Part shown: one piece after another, positions 21,210-30,191 of the stretch | How positions within the stretch are numbered: position 1 is the first letter of the stretch | Layout: each line of letters begins with the position of its first letter | NCBI GenBank assembly: GCA_951813075.1 | Contig: OX638343.1 | Location: 2,679,999-2,743,998, forward strand | Direction: 5' to 3' | DNA from: Arenicellales bacterium | GTDB taxonomy: Bacteria > Pseudomonadota > Gammaproteobacteria > Arenicellales > JAJDZL01 | DNA length: 64,000 nucleotides | Notes under the pieces: generated by a model | Database searches by the model: none | Told to the model about the DNA's origin: nothing | What the model saw: only the letters and a program-made list of their open reading frames with translations | Position numbers and translations under genes: made by a program

Positions 21210-21566
21210 ATGAAATCATTACTTCAACAACTCAAAAAGCGACGTCTTGACTTAGGTCTTAAGCAAAGCGACATGATGTTGCGCGTAGGTATTTCACGTC
21301 AGCAATATCAGCATTTGGAATCAAAAGGGAATCCTAGACTCGATACCCTCGAGCTCATTGCAACAGGTCTCAACAGCGAGATTATGCTTATACCCAAAGA
21401 AAAGCTTAATACCGTTCTCGCCTTACTCAAAAGCGATGAATTTGAGAGCAAAAGCACCGACAGCTCTCACTCAGATTTTGCTAAAGATGCATCGCGCTCA
21501 ATTACAAAAAAAGAAAATGACCTTTCTGAAGACCCTTGGCAAGGCTTGTTGGGAGAGGACTCATGA
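21210..21566 (+). CDS. hipB: HipB-like XRE-family antitoxin
   Basis: DNA-binding antitoxin and repressor of the HipBA toxin-antitoxin system. Residues 1-60 form an XRE helix-turn-helix (LKQSDMMLRVGISRQQYQHL, then LDTLELIATGL). The C-terminal 50 residues are polar and probably flexible. They end in DPWQGLLGEDS, a tryptophan-containing tail like the one that binds HipA in other HipB proteins. Length is 118 residues. Its TGA overlaps the hipA ATG. Palindromic operators and a sigma-70-like promoter lie directly upstream. Confidence 0.83.
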   Translation: MKSLLQQLKKRRLDLGLKQSDMMLRVGISRQQYQHLESKGNPRLDTLELIATGLNSEIMLIPKEKLNTVLALLKSDEFESKSTDSSHSDFAKDASRSITKKENDLSEDPWQGLLGEDS

Positions 21567-22816
21567 GCGACGAATGCAATGTGCTCAAATTAACCCTGCA
21601 TGGAAAACTTGTAGGCTACTTGGCAGGTTATCAAAATGGCCGAAACGTGCTCATCTTCGCCGACGAGTTCAAGGATGATGAGGATCGGCCGACATTTAGC
21701 TTGATCACTCACCCTGCATTCCCTCGTTCAAACAAGTTGATGGCGAAGCGCTGGACGAGAAACCAACGTTTAAATCCGACACTGTCAAATCTACTGCCAG
21801 AAGGTTCGCTGAGAGAGTTAATTGCTCATGGTCTAAAAGTGCATGTTGACAATGAGTTTCATATGCTGTCCTATCTAGGAGAAGACTTGCCTGGAGCGCT
21901 GGTCGCAACTCCTATGAAGCCGGATGAAGTGCCAAATAGTATTCTCTCCGCTTACGGAGATACCAAGGTCGTGAAATTCGTAAAGATATCTCAGGAGAAT
22001 AAATTTTCGCTGGCTGGTATACAGATGAAATTTTCCATGAGGGAAAAAGACAATCGCTTTAGCCTGTCTAAAACAGGCGCCTTGGGAGACTGGATTATTA
22101 AAACGCCCTCAACCAAACACAAAGATGTGCCGTTGAATGAATACACCGCAATGACACTCGCTTCTTTGGTTGGTGTCGAGATTCCTGAAATCAAACTGGT
22201 TGAATTGGACAAACTGGACAATCTACCGCAAATAAATTTGCCGGATGAAAACCAGTCATTTGCGATCAGACGTTTTGATAGAGGGGCGAACGAGCGAATT
22301 CATATGGAGGATTTCGCGCAAGTATTGATGAAGTACCCGCACGACAAATACGATTCCGCAAATTACGAGCAAATTGGCAGAATTTTGTATGAATATGCTG
22401 GTGACGGACTAGCGGATGTTCAACAGTTTGCAAGACGGCTGCTGGTTAATATCTTGCTGGCAAATGGGGACGCTCATTTGAAAAACTGGAGCCTACTCTA
22501 CGCGGATCAGCGGACGCCGCGACTGTCGCCAGCTTACGACATCGTAATGACGAAAGCTTATATTGACGATGAGCGACACTTTGCACTGAATTTAGGAAAG
22601 ACCAAAAGTTGGTACGAAGTGTCCTATGTCCGTTTCCAATATTGGGCCGATAGATCAAGTATACCTTGGCGAGCCATAAAGCCTCATCTCGATGATGTTT
22701 TAGACAGGGCCAAGACATTGTGGCATCGAGCTCTCCATGATCTCCCTATGAATGATGCGCACAAGCAAAAACTTAAAGACCACTGGAGTAATTTACATGA
22801 AAATTTCAGACTCTAG
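21563..22816 (+). CDS. hipA: HipA-like serine/threonine kinase toxin
   Basis: Type II toxin kinase; E. coli HipA inactivates glutamyl-tRNA synthetase and induces persistence. The N-terminal HipA subdomain (LKLTLHGKLVGYLAGY) is followed by FSLAGIQMKFS, the ejectable P-loop region. GDWIIKTPS carries the ATP lysine. LLANGDAHLKNWSLLY is the catalytic loop with Asp and Asn, and LSPAYDIV is the metal-binding DFG-like motif. I chose the ATG at 21563 overlapping the hipB stop rather than an upstream TTG. The 417 residues have no break, so the toxin is probably active. Confidence 0.87.
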   Translation: MSDECNVLKLTLHGKLVGYLAGYQNGRNVLIFADEFKDDEDRPTFSLITHPAFPRSNKLMAKRWTRNQRLNPTLSNLLPEGSLRELIAHGLKVHVDNEFHMLSYLGEDLPGALVATPMKPDEVPNSILSAYGDTKVVKFVKISQENKFSLAGIQMKFSMREKDNRFSLSKTGALGDWIIKTPSTKHKDVPLNEYTAMTLASLVGVEIPEIKLVELDKLDNLPQINLPDENQSFAIRRFDRGANERIHMEDFAQVLMKYPHDKYDSANYEQIGRILYEYAGDGLADVQQFARRLLVNILLANGDAHLKNWSLLYADQRTPRLSPAYDIVMTKAYIDDERHFALNLGKTKSWYEVSYVRFQYWADRSSIPWRAIKPHLDDVLDRAKTLWHRALHDLPMNDAHKQKLKDHWSNLHENFRL

Positions 22817-23118
22817 TGCTTTGTCTTATCTTCTGTTCGCTTTGTAACCTTGGCGGCTCCACTGCATGTTGGAACAACGGCATCTCCGGTAAACGTTGAT
22901 AATCAGGGATGGTCTCACCAATATTTGGCGTTGAGTTGGTCAGGTCAACCAGCAGATCGATCGCTCGTCAGACGGAGTGGAAGTCACAAAAGCAGTGTCC
23001 TAACGCCAATTGTTGATTTTTTAAGTTGCTGATTTGGAAAGGAATAAATTTTTCTACTCTTAAGAAGTGATAAAGATCAGTTAAGACACAGGTTTTTTTA
23101 TAAACGGGTTACTGAAAT
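22817..23118. other. 302-base region without a gene
   Basis: Between hipA (rightward) and tRNA-Pro (leftward). It becomes A/T-rich towards the tRNA 3' end. No convincing reading frame, hairpin or repeat was seen. Confidence 0.4.
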
Positions 23119-23195
23119 TGGTCGGGGTGAGTGGATTCGAACCACCGGCCCCTGCCTCCCGAAGGCAGTGCTCTGCCAGACTGAGCTACACCCCG
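23119..23195 (-). tRNA. tRNA-Pro(CGG)
   Basis: 77-base tRNA including encoded CCA. The acceptor stem CGGGGTG/CACCCCG begins with C, as is usual for bacterial tRNA-Pro. The anticodon stem CTGCC/GGCAG encloses TTCGGGA, anticodon CGG for codon CCG. The T arm is GTGG-TTCGAAT-CCAC, discriminator A. Confidence 0.96.
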
Positions 23196-23207
23196 AATGC
23201 TTGACGA

Positions 23208-24230
23208 TCAGAAATCTCGACTGACCGCAAACTCTACTAACTTGAAAAGTACATCCTTACAGGCTGAATCTGGCAGAAATTCGAGTTTCTGCATTGCACT
23301 GTCCCGGTACTTACAGGCAAGGCTGACAGTATATTCAAGTGCGCCAGTTGAGGCAACAATCTCACATACCTGTACTACTTTTGATTCGTCTGGGTCATCA
23401 ATCGCGGATCGGATAAATTCTCTCTCTTGTGCATTGCAGTGGTCGCGCGCATAAATCAACGGTAGAGTCATCTTTCCTTCCATCAGATCGTCGCCAACTT
23501 CTTTGCCAATCGTCTCTGCGTCTCCAGCGTAGTCGAGATAGTCATCGATTAGCTGAAATGCCATACCCAGGTTGTATCCGAAATCCGCCATGTTGCTGCG
23601 AACGTCTTCAGATTGATGGGTAATGATCGCGCCTAACTGTGCGCCAGCCCAGAACAAGGGCGCGGTCTTGCGATCAATTGTGTCAAAGTAATCCTCTTCC
23701 CTGGTTTCATAGGCATGCATCTGCACAAGTTGCAGGACTTCTCCTTCAGAAACCTTTCGCATGGCGTGGGTCATGACTTCGAACACCTTGAGACTGCCAG
23801 CGGATACAAGCAGCTCAAATGCGCTTGTCGAGAAGTAGTCGCCCACAAGCACACTCGCAGGGTTGCCCCAAATGGACTTGGCGCTTGCGCGCCCGCGTCG
23901 CATGGTCGAATCATCCACAACGTCATCATGCAGCAGGGTGGCTACATGTATGAACTCAATAATTGTTGCAAGCATTATGTGATGAGGTCCCGGGTAGTCG
24001 AATGCGCGAGTACCCAAGAGCACGGTGATCGGGCGCATTTTCTTCCCGCCATGTTCAACGATGTGACGGCCGACTTCTTGAATTAGAGAAATATCGGAGT
24101 CCAATGCTTCAAGAACATAGTCCTGCATCGCATCCAGGTCTTCCTGAATGAACGAGTGGATCTGCTTTAGATCATTCCTGGAATTTTCGATCGCTGGCTG
24201 TGTGGTCACTTTATCATCGTCTGCTGTCAT
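23208..24230 (-). CDS. ispB: Octaprenyl (polyprenyl) diphosphate synthase
   Basis: Trans-prenyltransferase that makes the ubiquinone side chain from FPP and isopentenyl diphosphate. The first aspartate-rich motif is LLHDDVVDDSTMRRG, and the second is FQLIDDYLDYAG. HGGKKMRP is the usual substrate-binding start. Chain length depends on residues ahead of the first motif and cannot be read precisely here. I chose the ATG at 24230 (MTADDDKVTTQ), giving 340 residues; a GTG at 24278 in the same frame would add 16. Neither has a strong ribosome-binding site. The gene ends 12 bases from the tRNA-Pro 5' end on the same strand. Confidence 0.9.
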   Translation of the reverse strand: MTADDDKVTTQPAIENSRNDLKQIHSFIQEDLDAMQDYVLEALDSDISLIQEVGRHIVEHGGKKMRPITVLLGTRAFDYPGPHHIMLATIIEFIHVATLLHDDVVDDSTMRRGRASAKSIWGNPASVLVGDYFSTSAFELLVSAGSLKVFEVMTHAMRKVSEGEVLQLVQMHAYETREEDYFDTIDRKTAPLFWAGAQLGAIITHQSEDVRSNMADFGYNLGMAFQLIDDYLDYAGDAETIGKEVGDDLMEGKMTLPLIYARDHCNAQEREFIRSAIDDPDESKVVQVCEIVASTGALEYTVSLACKYRDSAMQKLEFLPDSACKDVLFKLVEFAVSRDF

Positions 24231-24417
24231 ATTGCTATCCGCGCATGCGTCAGGAGTTTCAACAATTGAATTGGACACGATTGAAATTGGGAAGTTGCAG
24301 TTAATTTGGATGCAATTGAAATTTTACAGGAAATTCCAGCCGAGATAATTTTGCAATAGCTGCGCTAGGAATGAAGTCAGGTGGGACAGATTTGAGCAGC
24401 TAAACTGTCGAGTGAAT

Positions 24418-25344
24418 TCAGACGGTGTTTGCGGAGTTTCTTTCCCAGAAGATCTCATCGTTGTAGCCTTGAATTCCTGAATCGCTTTCAGCAATGCGAA
24501 TTCTTTTCAATGCCCAGCAAAGGTAGTCTTGATTGCAGTCGACACCAAACCACCTTCTTCCCAACTTGGTGGCGACCGAAGCGGTGGTACCGCTGCCTAG
24601 AAATGGATCAAAAACGAAATCATTCTCTTTTGAACTGGCAAGCATGAGCTTTGCGATCAGTTTCTCGGGCTTTTGAGTCGGATGATCTGTGTTTTCCCGC
24701 ATAGACCAAAATGGAACGGTAATGTCAGTCCAGATGTTGGATGGAAAGGTCAGGCGAAACTTCCCGTTTTCCTCCTCCAACCAGTCTTTTGGTTCACCGT
24801 TAGTCCTGTAGGGTGCGATAACTTTTCGCTTCAGCCGTACTGCCTGGGCATTGAAGAAATAATTGTCGGAATTTGTGCAAAACCAAATGTCTTCCGAATT
24901 ATTTTTCCAGTTTGATCGTGCGCCACGTCCTTTCTCTCTTTCCCAAGTGATACGGTTGTGTACGTTGAATTTTGATTGCAGTATCGGTCCGATCAGGACC
25001 GAAGTACGCCATTCTGAACAGACGTATACCGTAGCATCGGGTTTTAACGTTGACATGAGGACATCCAATAGACTTTCAAACCATGTCTGGTATTGCGCGC
25101 CACTTCGATTCTTGAACTTGGTGCCATGATAGTCTTTGCTGAGATTGTAGGGTGGGTCCAAGATTAAAAGGTCGACGAATTGTTTCGGTAGATATGAGAT
25201 GAGTTCGAAAATATCGCCCTGTGCGACTCGGTTTGAGATTTGCTCGATGGACATCCGGGTGTTGGGCTTCAGTATCTCACCAGACAACTCGACGAGTTCC
25301 TGCTTGGAGCAGGTGAGGGTGCGATTTCGAGGCGTTTTTTTCAT
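24418..25344 (-). CDS. Orphan beta-class DNA (adenine-N6 or cytosine-N4) methyltransferase
   Basis: SAM-dependent DNA methyltransferase of 308 residues. The catalytic motif IV (LLILDPPYNLSKDY) precedes the SAM-binding motif I (FDPFLGSGTTA), the order of the beta class, and HPTQKPEKLI is a typical motif. The target-recognition region lies between them, around WEREKGRGARSNWKNNSE. No restriction endonuclease gene is adjacent; the neighbours are ispB and recR. It could be a regulatory methylase or the survivor of a restriction system. Target sequence and N4/N6 specificity cannot be read from the sequence. Confidence 0.84.
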   Translation of the reverse strand: MKKTPRNRTLTCSKQELVELSGEILKPNTRMSIEQISNRVAQGDIFELISYLPKQFVDLLILDPPYNLSKDYHGTKFKNRSGAQYQTWFESLLDVLMSTLKPDATVYVCSEWRTSVLIGPILQSKFNVHNRITWEREKGRGARSNWKNNSEDIWFCTNSDNYFFNAQAVRLKRKVIAPYRTNGEPKDWLEEENGKFRLTFPSNIWTDITVPFWSMRENTDHPTQKPEKLIAKLMLASSKENDFVFDPFLGSGTTASVATKLGRRWFGVDCNQDYLCWALKRIRIAESDSGIQGYNDEIFWERNSANTV

Positions 25345-25374
25345 AGCATCAGATTGTTGATGCGCAGGTCAAGA

Positions 25375-25971
25375 TCAGGTCGGAACGCGGCGGTGAAACG
25401 CTTCGATCAAAGTTCCTTTGTCCATGTATTCGAGTTCTCCGCCCAACGGGAGCCCGCGCGCCAATCGGGTAATTTTCAATCCACGTTCGGCGATCAGTTC
25501 CGATAGGTAATCAGCCGTTGCATCACCTTCCAGTGTGATATTCATCGCCAGAATTACCTCATTTACAGGATTGGTCTGTAAAACTTCAAGCAGTTCATCA
25601 ATGTTCAGGTCATCAGGACCGATTCCGTCCATAGGTGAGATTTTCCCCATTAAGACGAAGTACAAGCCACGGTATACACCAGCCTCCTCAAATGAGTTCA
25701 GGTCAGCAGGTGTCTCAACGACGCAGATCTGTGATCGATCCCGTGCTGGAGAATTGCAGATATTGCAGACCGGCGACTCACTGAAGTTATTGCACTGGTT
25801 ACAGTGACGCACCGACTCGACAGCATTGTGCAACGCGTTGGCAATATCTGATGCGCCTTTGCGGTCGCGCGCCAATAACTGGAATACAAATCTTTGAGCT
25901 GTTTTGGGCCCTACGCCCGGCAAGCGGCGGAGGGCTTTGGTCAGATCATCGACTGCTTTTGCAACAGCCAT
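25375..25971 (-). CDS. recR: Recombination mediator protein
   Basis: RecFOR pathway protein that helps load RecA at gaps. It has the N-terminal helix-hairpin-helix (RRLPGVGPKTAQR). A zinc finger with four cysteines follows (CNQCNNFSESPVCNIC), then the TOPRIM domain (ICVVETPADLNSFE) and the Walker-like ITRLARGLPLGGELEYMD. Length (198 residues) is normal. It sits in the conserved dnaX-ybaB-recR order, 21 bases after ybaB. Confidence 0.95.
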   Translation of the reverse strand: MAVAKAVDDLTKALRRLPGVGPKTAQRFVFQLLARDRKGASDIANALHNAVESVRHCNQCNNFSESPVCNICNSPARDRSQICVVETPADLNSFEEAGVYRGLYFVLMGKISPMDGIGPDDLNIDELLEVLQTNPVNEVILAMNITLEGDATADYLSELIAERGLKITRLARGLPLGGELEYMDKGTLIEAFHRRVPT

Positions 25972-25992
25972 GTCAGCAGGACGATCCGGTGG

Positions 25993-26313
25993 CTACAAGG
26001 GAAAATCCCGAGGGTTGAAAGGAATTCCAGAGGCAATGTTTGAAATTTGTTCTTCATTCATTTGTTCGACGCGTTTGACCGCGTCATTGATGGCGCCGGC
26101 AATCAGGTCTTCAAGTACCTCGCAATCACCTTGCATCAGTGATGGGTCAATCTGCACGTCAATCGCGTCGAATCGTCCCGTGAGAACAACTTTGACCTGT
26201 CCTGCACCTGCAACACCGGTTACTCTCTGTTTATGCATCTCATTCTGCGCTTTCTTCATCTGCGCCTGAATTTTGGATGTCTGCTTCAGTAGCTCTTTGA
26301 ATTCCTCTGTCAT
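25993..26313 (-). CDS. ybaB: YbaB/EbfC family nucleoid-associated protein
   Basis: Small DNA-binding protein that forms dimers and coats the nucleoid. It has the coiled-coil N-terminus (LLKQTSKIQAQMKKAQNEM) and the C-terminal DLIAGAINDAVKRVEQ helix. The start is placed at MTEEFKELLK (26313), giving 106 residues, the family length; an upstream in-frame start would add 21 non-conserved residues. It lies between dnaX and recR on the same strand, as in most proteobacteria. Confidence 0.92.
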   Translation of the reverse strand: MTEEFKELLKQTSKIQAQMKKAQNEMHKQRVTGVAGAGQVKVVLTGRFDAIDVQIDPSLMQGDCEVLEDLIAGAINDAVKRVEQMNEEQISNIASGIPFNPRDFPL

Positions 26314-26347
26314 TCCATATCCCCGTTTCAACTGAACATGTCTGTCT

Positions 26348-28009
26348 TCATTCCTGTTTCGGCGTGACCTCTTCAAGTTTTGCGCCGAATTCCTCCATCA
26401 AGAGCATGGGCAATTCTTCGCCGACGATGATTTGCCGTGCTTCCGAAACTCGATTTGAATGTTCCCGCTCCTGTTTCTGTTTGAGCGTCTCGTTTTCGCT
26501 TGCACCTTTTTCAACAATCAGTTCGATGCTTTCTTTGGTACTCTCGCGCAAAATTGCTTCAAGATTGGTTCGGTTTTCCGGACGATCCATCGCAACGGAA
26601 CTTGTGTCAGGCGCGTTGACGATTATAGTATTCCCTGAGCGGGACTTGAATGACAGATTTTGAGCGTACAGTTTAGTTGGCCCATTAAGGTTGCTTGCGT
26701 TTGCCAGAAAATCAAGCCAATCATCTGAAGTCTGAATATCCTTGGACGGAGTGGCTGGGGGATCATTCTGACTCCCGGATTCTGGAGGAATCGCCTCAGA
26801 TTTTGTCGTCGATTCAGTTGCTGGCGGTGCGCTGGGCGCAATAACTGAGCCGTGTGAGGTAACAGGAGCCTTTGATTGCGCAGGCGGAGACTGCTGCCGG
26901 CTTTTTCGATGTTTAGGTGAGCCCGAGTCCGGATGGAAGGCGAGCATTCTCATCAGCACCATTTCAAATCCGGTTTGAGGATTTGGTGCTAGCGGCAGGT
27001 CTCGTTTGCCGAGCAATCCAATCTGATAGTAGAGTTGAGTCTCTTCTTTTGAAAGTTGAGATTCGAGTTGTTTTATCTCATTGATATTGTCAGCTCGCTC
27101 TGTGACTATCTGAGGTGTGAATTTGAACAGACTGAGTTCGTGTAGTTTAAGCAGGATATCATCTAATGCGCTTTCGTAATTGATAGACTGTTCTGACATT
27201 CTGGCAGTGATTTCGAGCATCTTATCAGGATCCTGATTTGCTATTGCTGTCAGTAGATCAAACAGAAAATCCTGCGACAGCATTCCGAGCATTTCGCGTA
27301 CTGACGCTGCTTTAAGATTTCCATGTGTATAGGAAATCGCCTGATCGAGAATACTAAGCCCGTCACGCATGCTACCTCGCGATTGTCGGGCGATACTGTT
27401 GACGGCATCATCCGTGAACTCGATTTTTTCCTGCTGCAAAATCTTGGTCATCTGAGTGCTGATTTCGTTTGAATCCATAGCCCTGAGATTGAACTGGATG
27501 CAGCGCGACAAGACTGTTACCGGCAACTTTTGTGGATCAGTAGTCGCCATCAGGAATTTCACATGTTCCGGCGGTTCTTCCAGAGTTTTCAATAGAGCAT
27601 TGAAACTGTGGCCGGACAACATGTGAATCTCGTCGATCAGATAAACCTTGAAACGACCAGAAGTTGCCCGGTATGGGACATTGTCCAGCAGTGCGCGAGT
27701 ATCTTCCACTTTGGTTCTTGAGGCGGCGTCCACCTCAATCAGATCGATAAACCTGCCCTCGTCAATCTCATTACACGCGTTGCACTCGTTACACGGCGTG
27801 GAACTGACACCTGATTCGCAGTTCAGTGCCTTGGCGAGAATTCTGGCCAGAGTCGTCTTGCCGACGCCACGGGTTCCTGCAAAGAGATAGGCATGGTGCA
27901 GTCGTTCGTTATCGAGTGCGTGCTTGAGCGTTCGCACCACGTGCTCCTGCCCGACGATCTCCTCGAAATTTCGCGGTCGCCATTTTCTGGCTAAGACTAG
28001 ATAACTCAC
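26348..28009 (-). CDS. dnaX: DNA polymerase III subunits gamma and tau
   Basis: Clamp-loader ATPase that organises the replisome. The P-loop is FAGTRGVGKTTLARIL (about 44-57), the zinc site is CNECNACNE, Walker B is VYLIDEIHML and the sensor region is LSRCIQFNLRA. After about residue 360 a Pro/Ser/Ala-rich linker leads to a tau-type C-terminal domain. Length (553 residues) fits full tau. I found no A6G slippery sequence of the E. coli kind, so a gamma form by frameshifting is not supported. It heads the dnaX-ybaB-recR operon, with 4.5S RNA just upstream. Confidence 0.94.
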   Translation of the reverse strand: MSYLVLARKWRPRNFEEIVGQEHVVRTLKHALDNERLHHAYLFAGTRGVGKTTLARILAKALNCESGVSSTPCNECNACNEIDEGRFIDLIEVDAASRTKVEDTRALLDNVPYRATSGRFKVYLIDEIHMLSGHSFNALLKTLEEPPEHVKFLMATTDPQKLPVTVLSRCIQFNLRAMDSNEISTQMTKILQQEKIEFTDDAVNSIARQSRGSMRDGLSILDQAISYTHGNLKAASVREMLGMLSQDFLFDLLTAIANQDPDKMLEITARMSEQSINYESALDDILLKLHELSLFKFTPQIVTERADNINEIKQLESQLSKEETQLYYQIGLLGKRDLPLAPNPQTGFEMVLMRMLAFHPDSGSPKHRKSRQQSPPAQSKAPVTSHGSVIAPSAPPATESTTKSEAIPPESGSQNDPPATPSKDIQTSDDWLDFLANASNLNGPTKLYAQNLSFKSRSGNTIIVNAPDTSSVAMDRPENRTNLEAILRESTKESIELIVEKGASENETLKQKQEREHSNRVSEARQIIVGEELPMLLMEEFGAKLEEVTPKQE

Positions 28010-28062
28010 TTCTGACTCAGAATGAAATCAGTAATACTCCCCAATATGAGAATGATATGGGC

Positions 28063-28175
28063 GGCGGTTACGACTCGCTGGAATTCAGTACCCGCATCAG
28101 CTGCTACGGCTGCTTCCTTCCGGACCTGACCGGGTTCACAACCTATCGTCACTGTAGTAGCGAACCGTATCCGCC
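28063..28175 (-). ncRNA. ffs: 4.5S signal recognition particle RNA
   Basis: The conserved SRP domain IV motif (GGTCAGGTCCGGAAGGAAGC on the minus strand) lies at about 28111-28130, next to AGCC. The flanks form a long helix: GGCGG (28175-28171) pairs with CCGCC (28067-28063), and pairing continues inward through TACGGTTCGCT/AGCGAGTCGTA with a few wobbles. This gives a 113-base molecule, matching the usual bacterial 4.5S size. It is upstream of dnaX on the same strand, a common proteobacterial position. It targets nascent membrane proteins together with Ffh. Confidence 0.93.
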
Positions 28176-28439
28176 ATATTAATACAGATAACTAATATCG
28201 GTATTCCAAAAGCATTATAGGGAAAAATAGAGCTACTTCGGTACCGACTATCTGGCTCGTGCTGATTATCCGAGCTGGAGAAAACCAAGATTTGTCCCCG
28301 CAGATGACGCGGATAATGGTTTGACAGACAGAGGTCAATTTCACCAAAATTGTGCACCGTTCGAAAGTGCAACCTTCGCGATGTCTGTTACAATTAAAGC
28401 AAAATAATCATTACTCCTGCAGACCATTCAGAAACCCCA

Positions 28440-30191
28440 GTGCCAGGTAAAATTCCATCAGAATTCATACAGGAGCTCCTCGCCCGAGTTGACATTGTAG
28501 ATGTCATAAATTCCCGGGTACCGCTGACCAAATCCGGACGCGAATACAAAGCGTGCTGTCCGTTTCACAATGAACGTACTCCGTCGTTCTATGTGAGTCC
28601 CCAAAAGCAGTTCTATCATTGTTTCGGTTGCGGTGAGAGCGGGACTGCTGTCTCGTTTTTAATTAAATATGGCAATTTGCAGTTCCGAGAGGCAATTGAG
28701 GATCTGGCTTCGGCGGTTGGTATGGAAGTTCCCGTCAGTCAGCAAGGACGACCGGTCAGTGGAGATTTTGAACGTCTGCTGGAACTGATGTCCAAGGTTC
28801 AAGCTGTTTACAAAAACGAACTACATCGTTCCGAAAATCCTGTTCCACGGGATTATCTGAAAGGGCGAGGCATTACTCGCGAATCCTCACTTAAATTTGG
28901 GATTGGATATTCACCTGACGAGTGGGATTTTCTTCTTAATAAATTTGGCAAGAATGATTTCGATCGTACCCTGCTTGATAAGGCCGGTTTGATAGTCAAG
29001 AATGATAAAGGGGGATACTACGATCGTTTTCGAGGTCGGATCATGTTTCCGATCGAAGACCGGCGTGGGCGCGTCATCGCGTTCGGAGGTCGTGTGATCG
29101 GATCAGGCGAACCGAAGTACCTGAATTCACCGGAAACCACACTTTTCAAGAAAAGCAATGAACTATTCGGTCTGTCAGCAGCACTGACACCCGTTCGGAA
29201 AGCTGGGAAGGTGCTGATTGTCGAGGGCTATACCGATGTGGTGGGTCTGGCACAAGGTGGCGTGGAATATGCTGTAGCCACTTTGGGTACAGCAACCACT
29301 CCGTATCACGCTCGAGAACTTTTTCGCGCTGCAAAAGAGCTCGTTTTCTGCTTTGATGGCGACAATGCAGGGCGCAATGCGGCCTGGCGTGCAATGGAAT
29401 CAGTGCTTCCGATGATGTACGACGGCAAACTAGTGAGTTTTGTATTTCTACCGCAGGGGCAGGATCCCGACTCCATGATCAAGGAAGAGGGGAAGGATGC
29501 ATTCGAGGACCGAATCCAAAAAGGAAAGCCGATTGCAGATTTCATATTTGCCGAACTCGAAAGCAGGACCGATATGAACCGTCATGAGGGAAAGGCAAAT
29601 TTAATTGAGGATTTCAAACCCATTTATTCCAGTATGCCAGATTCTTCCATACGCGAGCTGATGGTGAGTGATTTGATCGAGAAAACGGGGTTGAGCGAAA
29701 GCTTTATTCACTCCAGACTTTCGCATCACTCAACTCATCGCGGTCCGCAGCGAAGTGTGCCGAAAACTACTCGAACTGGTTCGCTGGATCTTGCATCAAA
29801 AGCACTCGCAGTACTCGTACAAAATCCCAGTTTCGGATGGTCGCGAACAGGTCTGCGTGAGTTAGAGATCCTTAAAGATCCCAATGTCAGGCTGTTGGTT
29901 GAAGTGATAGGGTTTTTGAAAGAGCATCCAAATATCAATACTGCTGCGCTGGTTGAAAATTTCAGGGAGTCCGAGCACTTTGATACTTTGCAGAAATTCG
30001 CGGAACTTGAGCACAATGTAGCCCTCGTCAGCCTGGAAGGTGAATTCGAGGGAATGATTGAGAAGTTATATCAGCGTGTAGCCGACGAAAAGAGAAGAAA
30101 CCTGACTCAGAAATCCGACATGACGCCTGACGATCTGAAGAGATTGCAGGAGAGTCTTGAAATCAGACATTTGTCTGGAAGCAAACACTAA
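28440..30191 (+). CDS. dnaG: DNA primase
   Basis: Makes RNA primers at the replication fork. The N-terminal CHC2 zinc-binding domain has CCPFHNERTPSF and YHCFGCGESG (about 40-65). The TOPRIM core has VEGYTDVVGL and CFDGDNAGRNAA. The C-terminal region (about 430-583) should bind DnaB helicase. It starts with GTG at 28440, since the conserved PGKIPSEFIQELLARVDIVDVI follows at once. Length is 583 residues. The usual neighbours rpsU and rpoD are not here: an ABC transporter gene follows and 4.5S RNA lies upstream on the other strand. Confidence 0.95.
   Translation: MPGKIPSEFIQELLARVDIVDVINSRVPLTKSGREYKACCPFHNERTPSFYVSPQKQFYHCFGCGESGTAVSFLIKYGNLQFREAIEDLASAVGMEVPVSQQGRPVSGDFERLLELMSKVQAVYKNELHRSENPVPRDYLKGRGITRESSLKFGIGYSPDEWDFLLNKFGKNDFDRTLLDKAGLIVKNDKGGYYDRFRGRIMFPIEDRRGRVIAFGGRVIGSGEPKYLNSPETTLFKKSNELFGLSAALTPVRKAGKVLIVEGYTDVVGLAQGGVEYAVATLGTATTPYHARELFRAAKELVFCFDGDNAGRNAAWRAMESVLPMMYDGKLVSFVFLPQGQDPDSMIKEEGKDAFEDRIQKGKPIADFIFAELESRTDMNRHEGKANLIEDFKPIYSSMPDSSIRELMVSDLIEKTGLSESFIHSRLSHHSTHRGPQRSVPKTTRTGSLDLASKALAVLVQNPSFGWSRTGLRELEILKDPNVRLLVEVIGFLKEHPNINTAALVENFRESEHFDTLQKFAELEHNVALVSLEGEFEGMIEKLYQRVADEKRRNLTQKSDMTPDDLKRLQESLEIRHLSGSKH

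Noticed and set aside
20764..21219. 151-codon reverse frame upstream of hipB
   Set aside because: It runs through the hip operators and promoter, its N-terminus is repeat-derived, and no family was recognised.
21358..21678. Alternative forward frame overlapping hipB and hipA
   Set aside because: Out of frame with both recognised genes and lacking family resemblance.
26450..26940. Possible dnaX programmed frameshift site
   Set aside because: Only short A-runs (five A) occur in the region, with no A6G-type heptamer or clear stimulatory hairpin; tau alone is supported.
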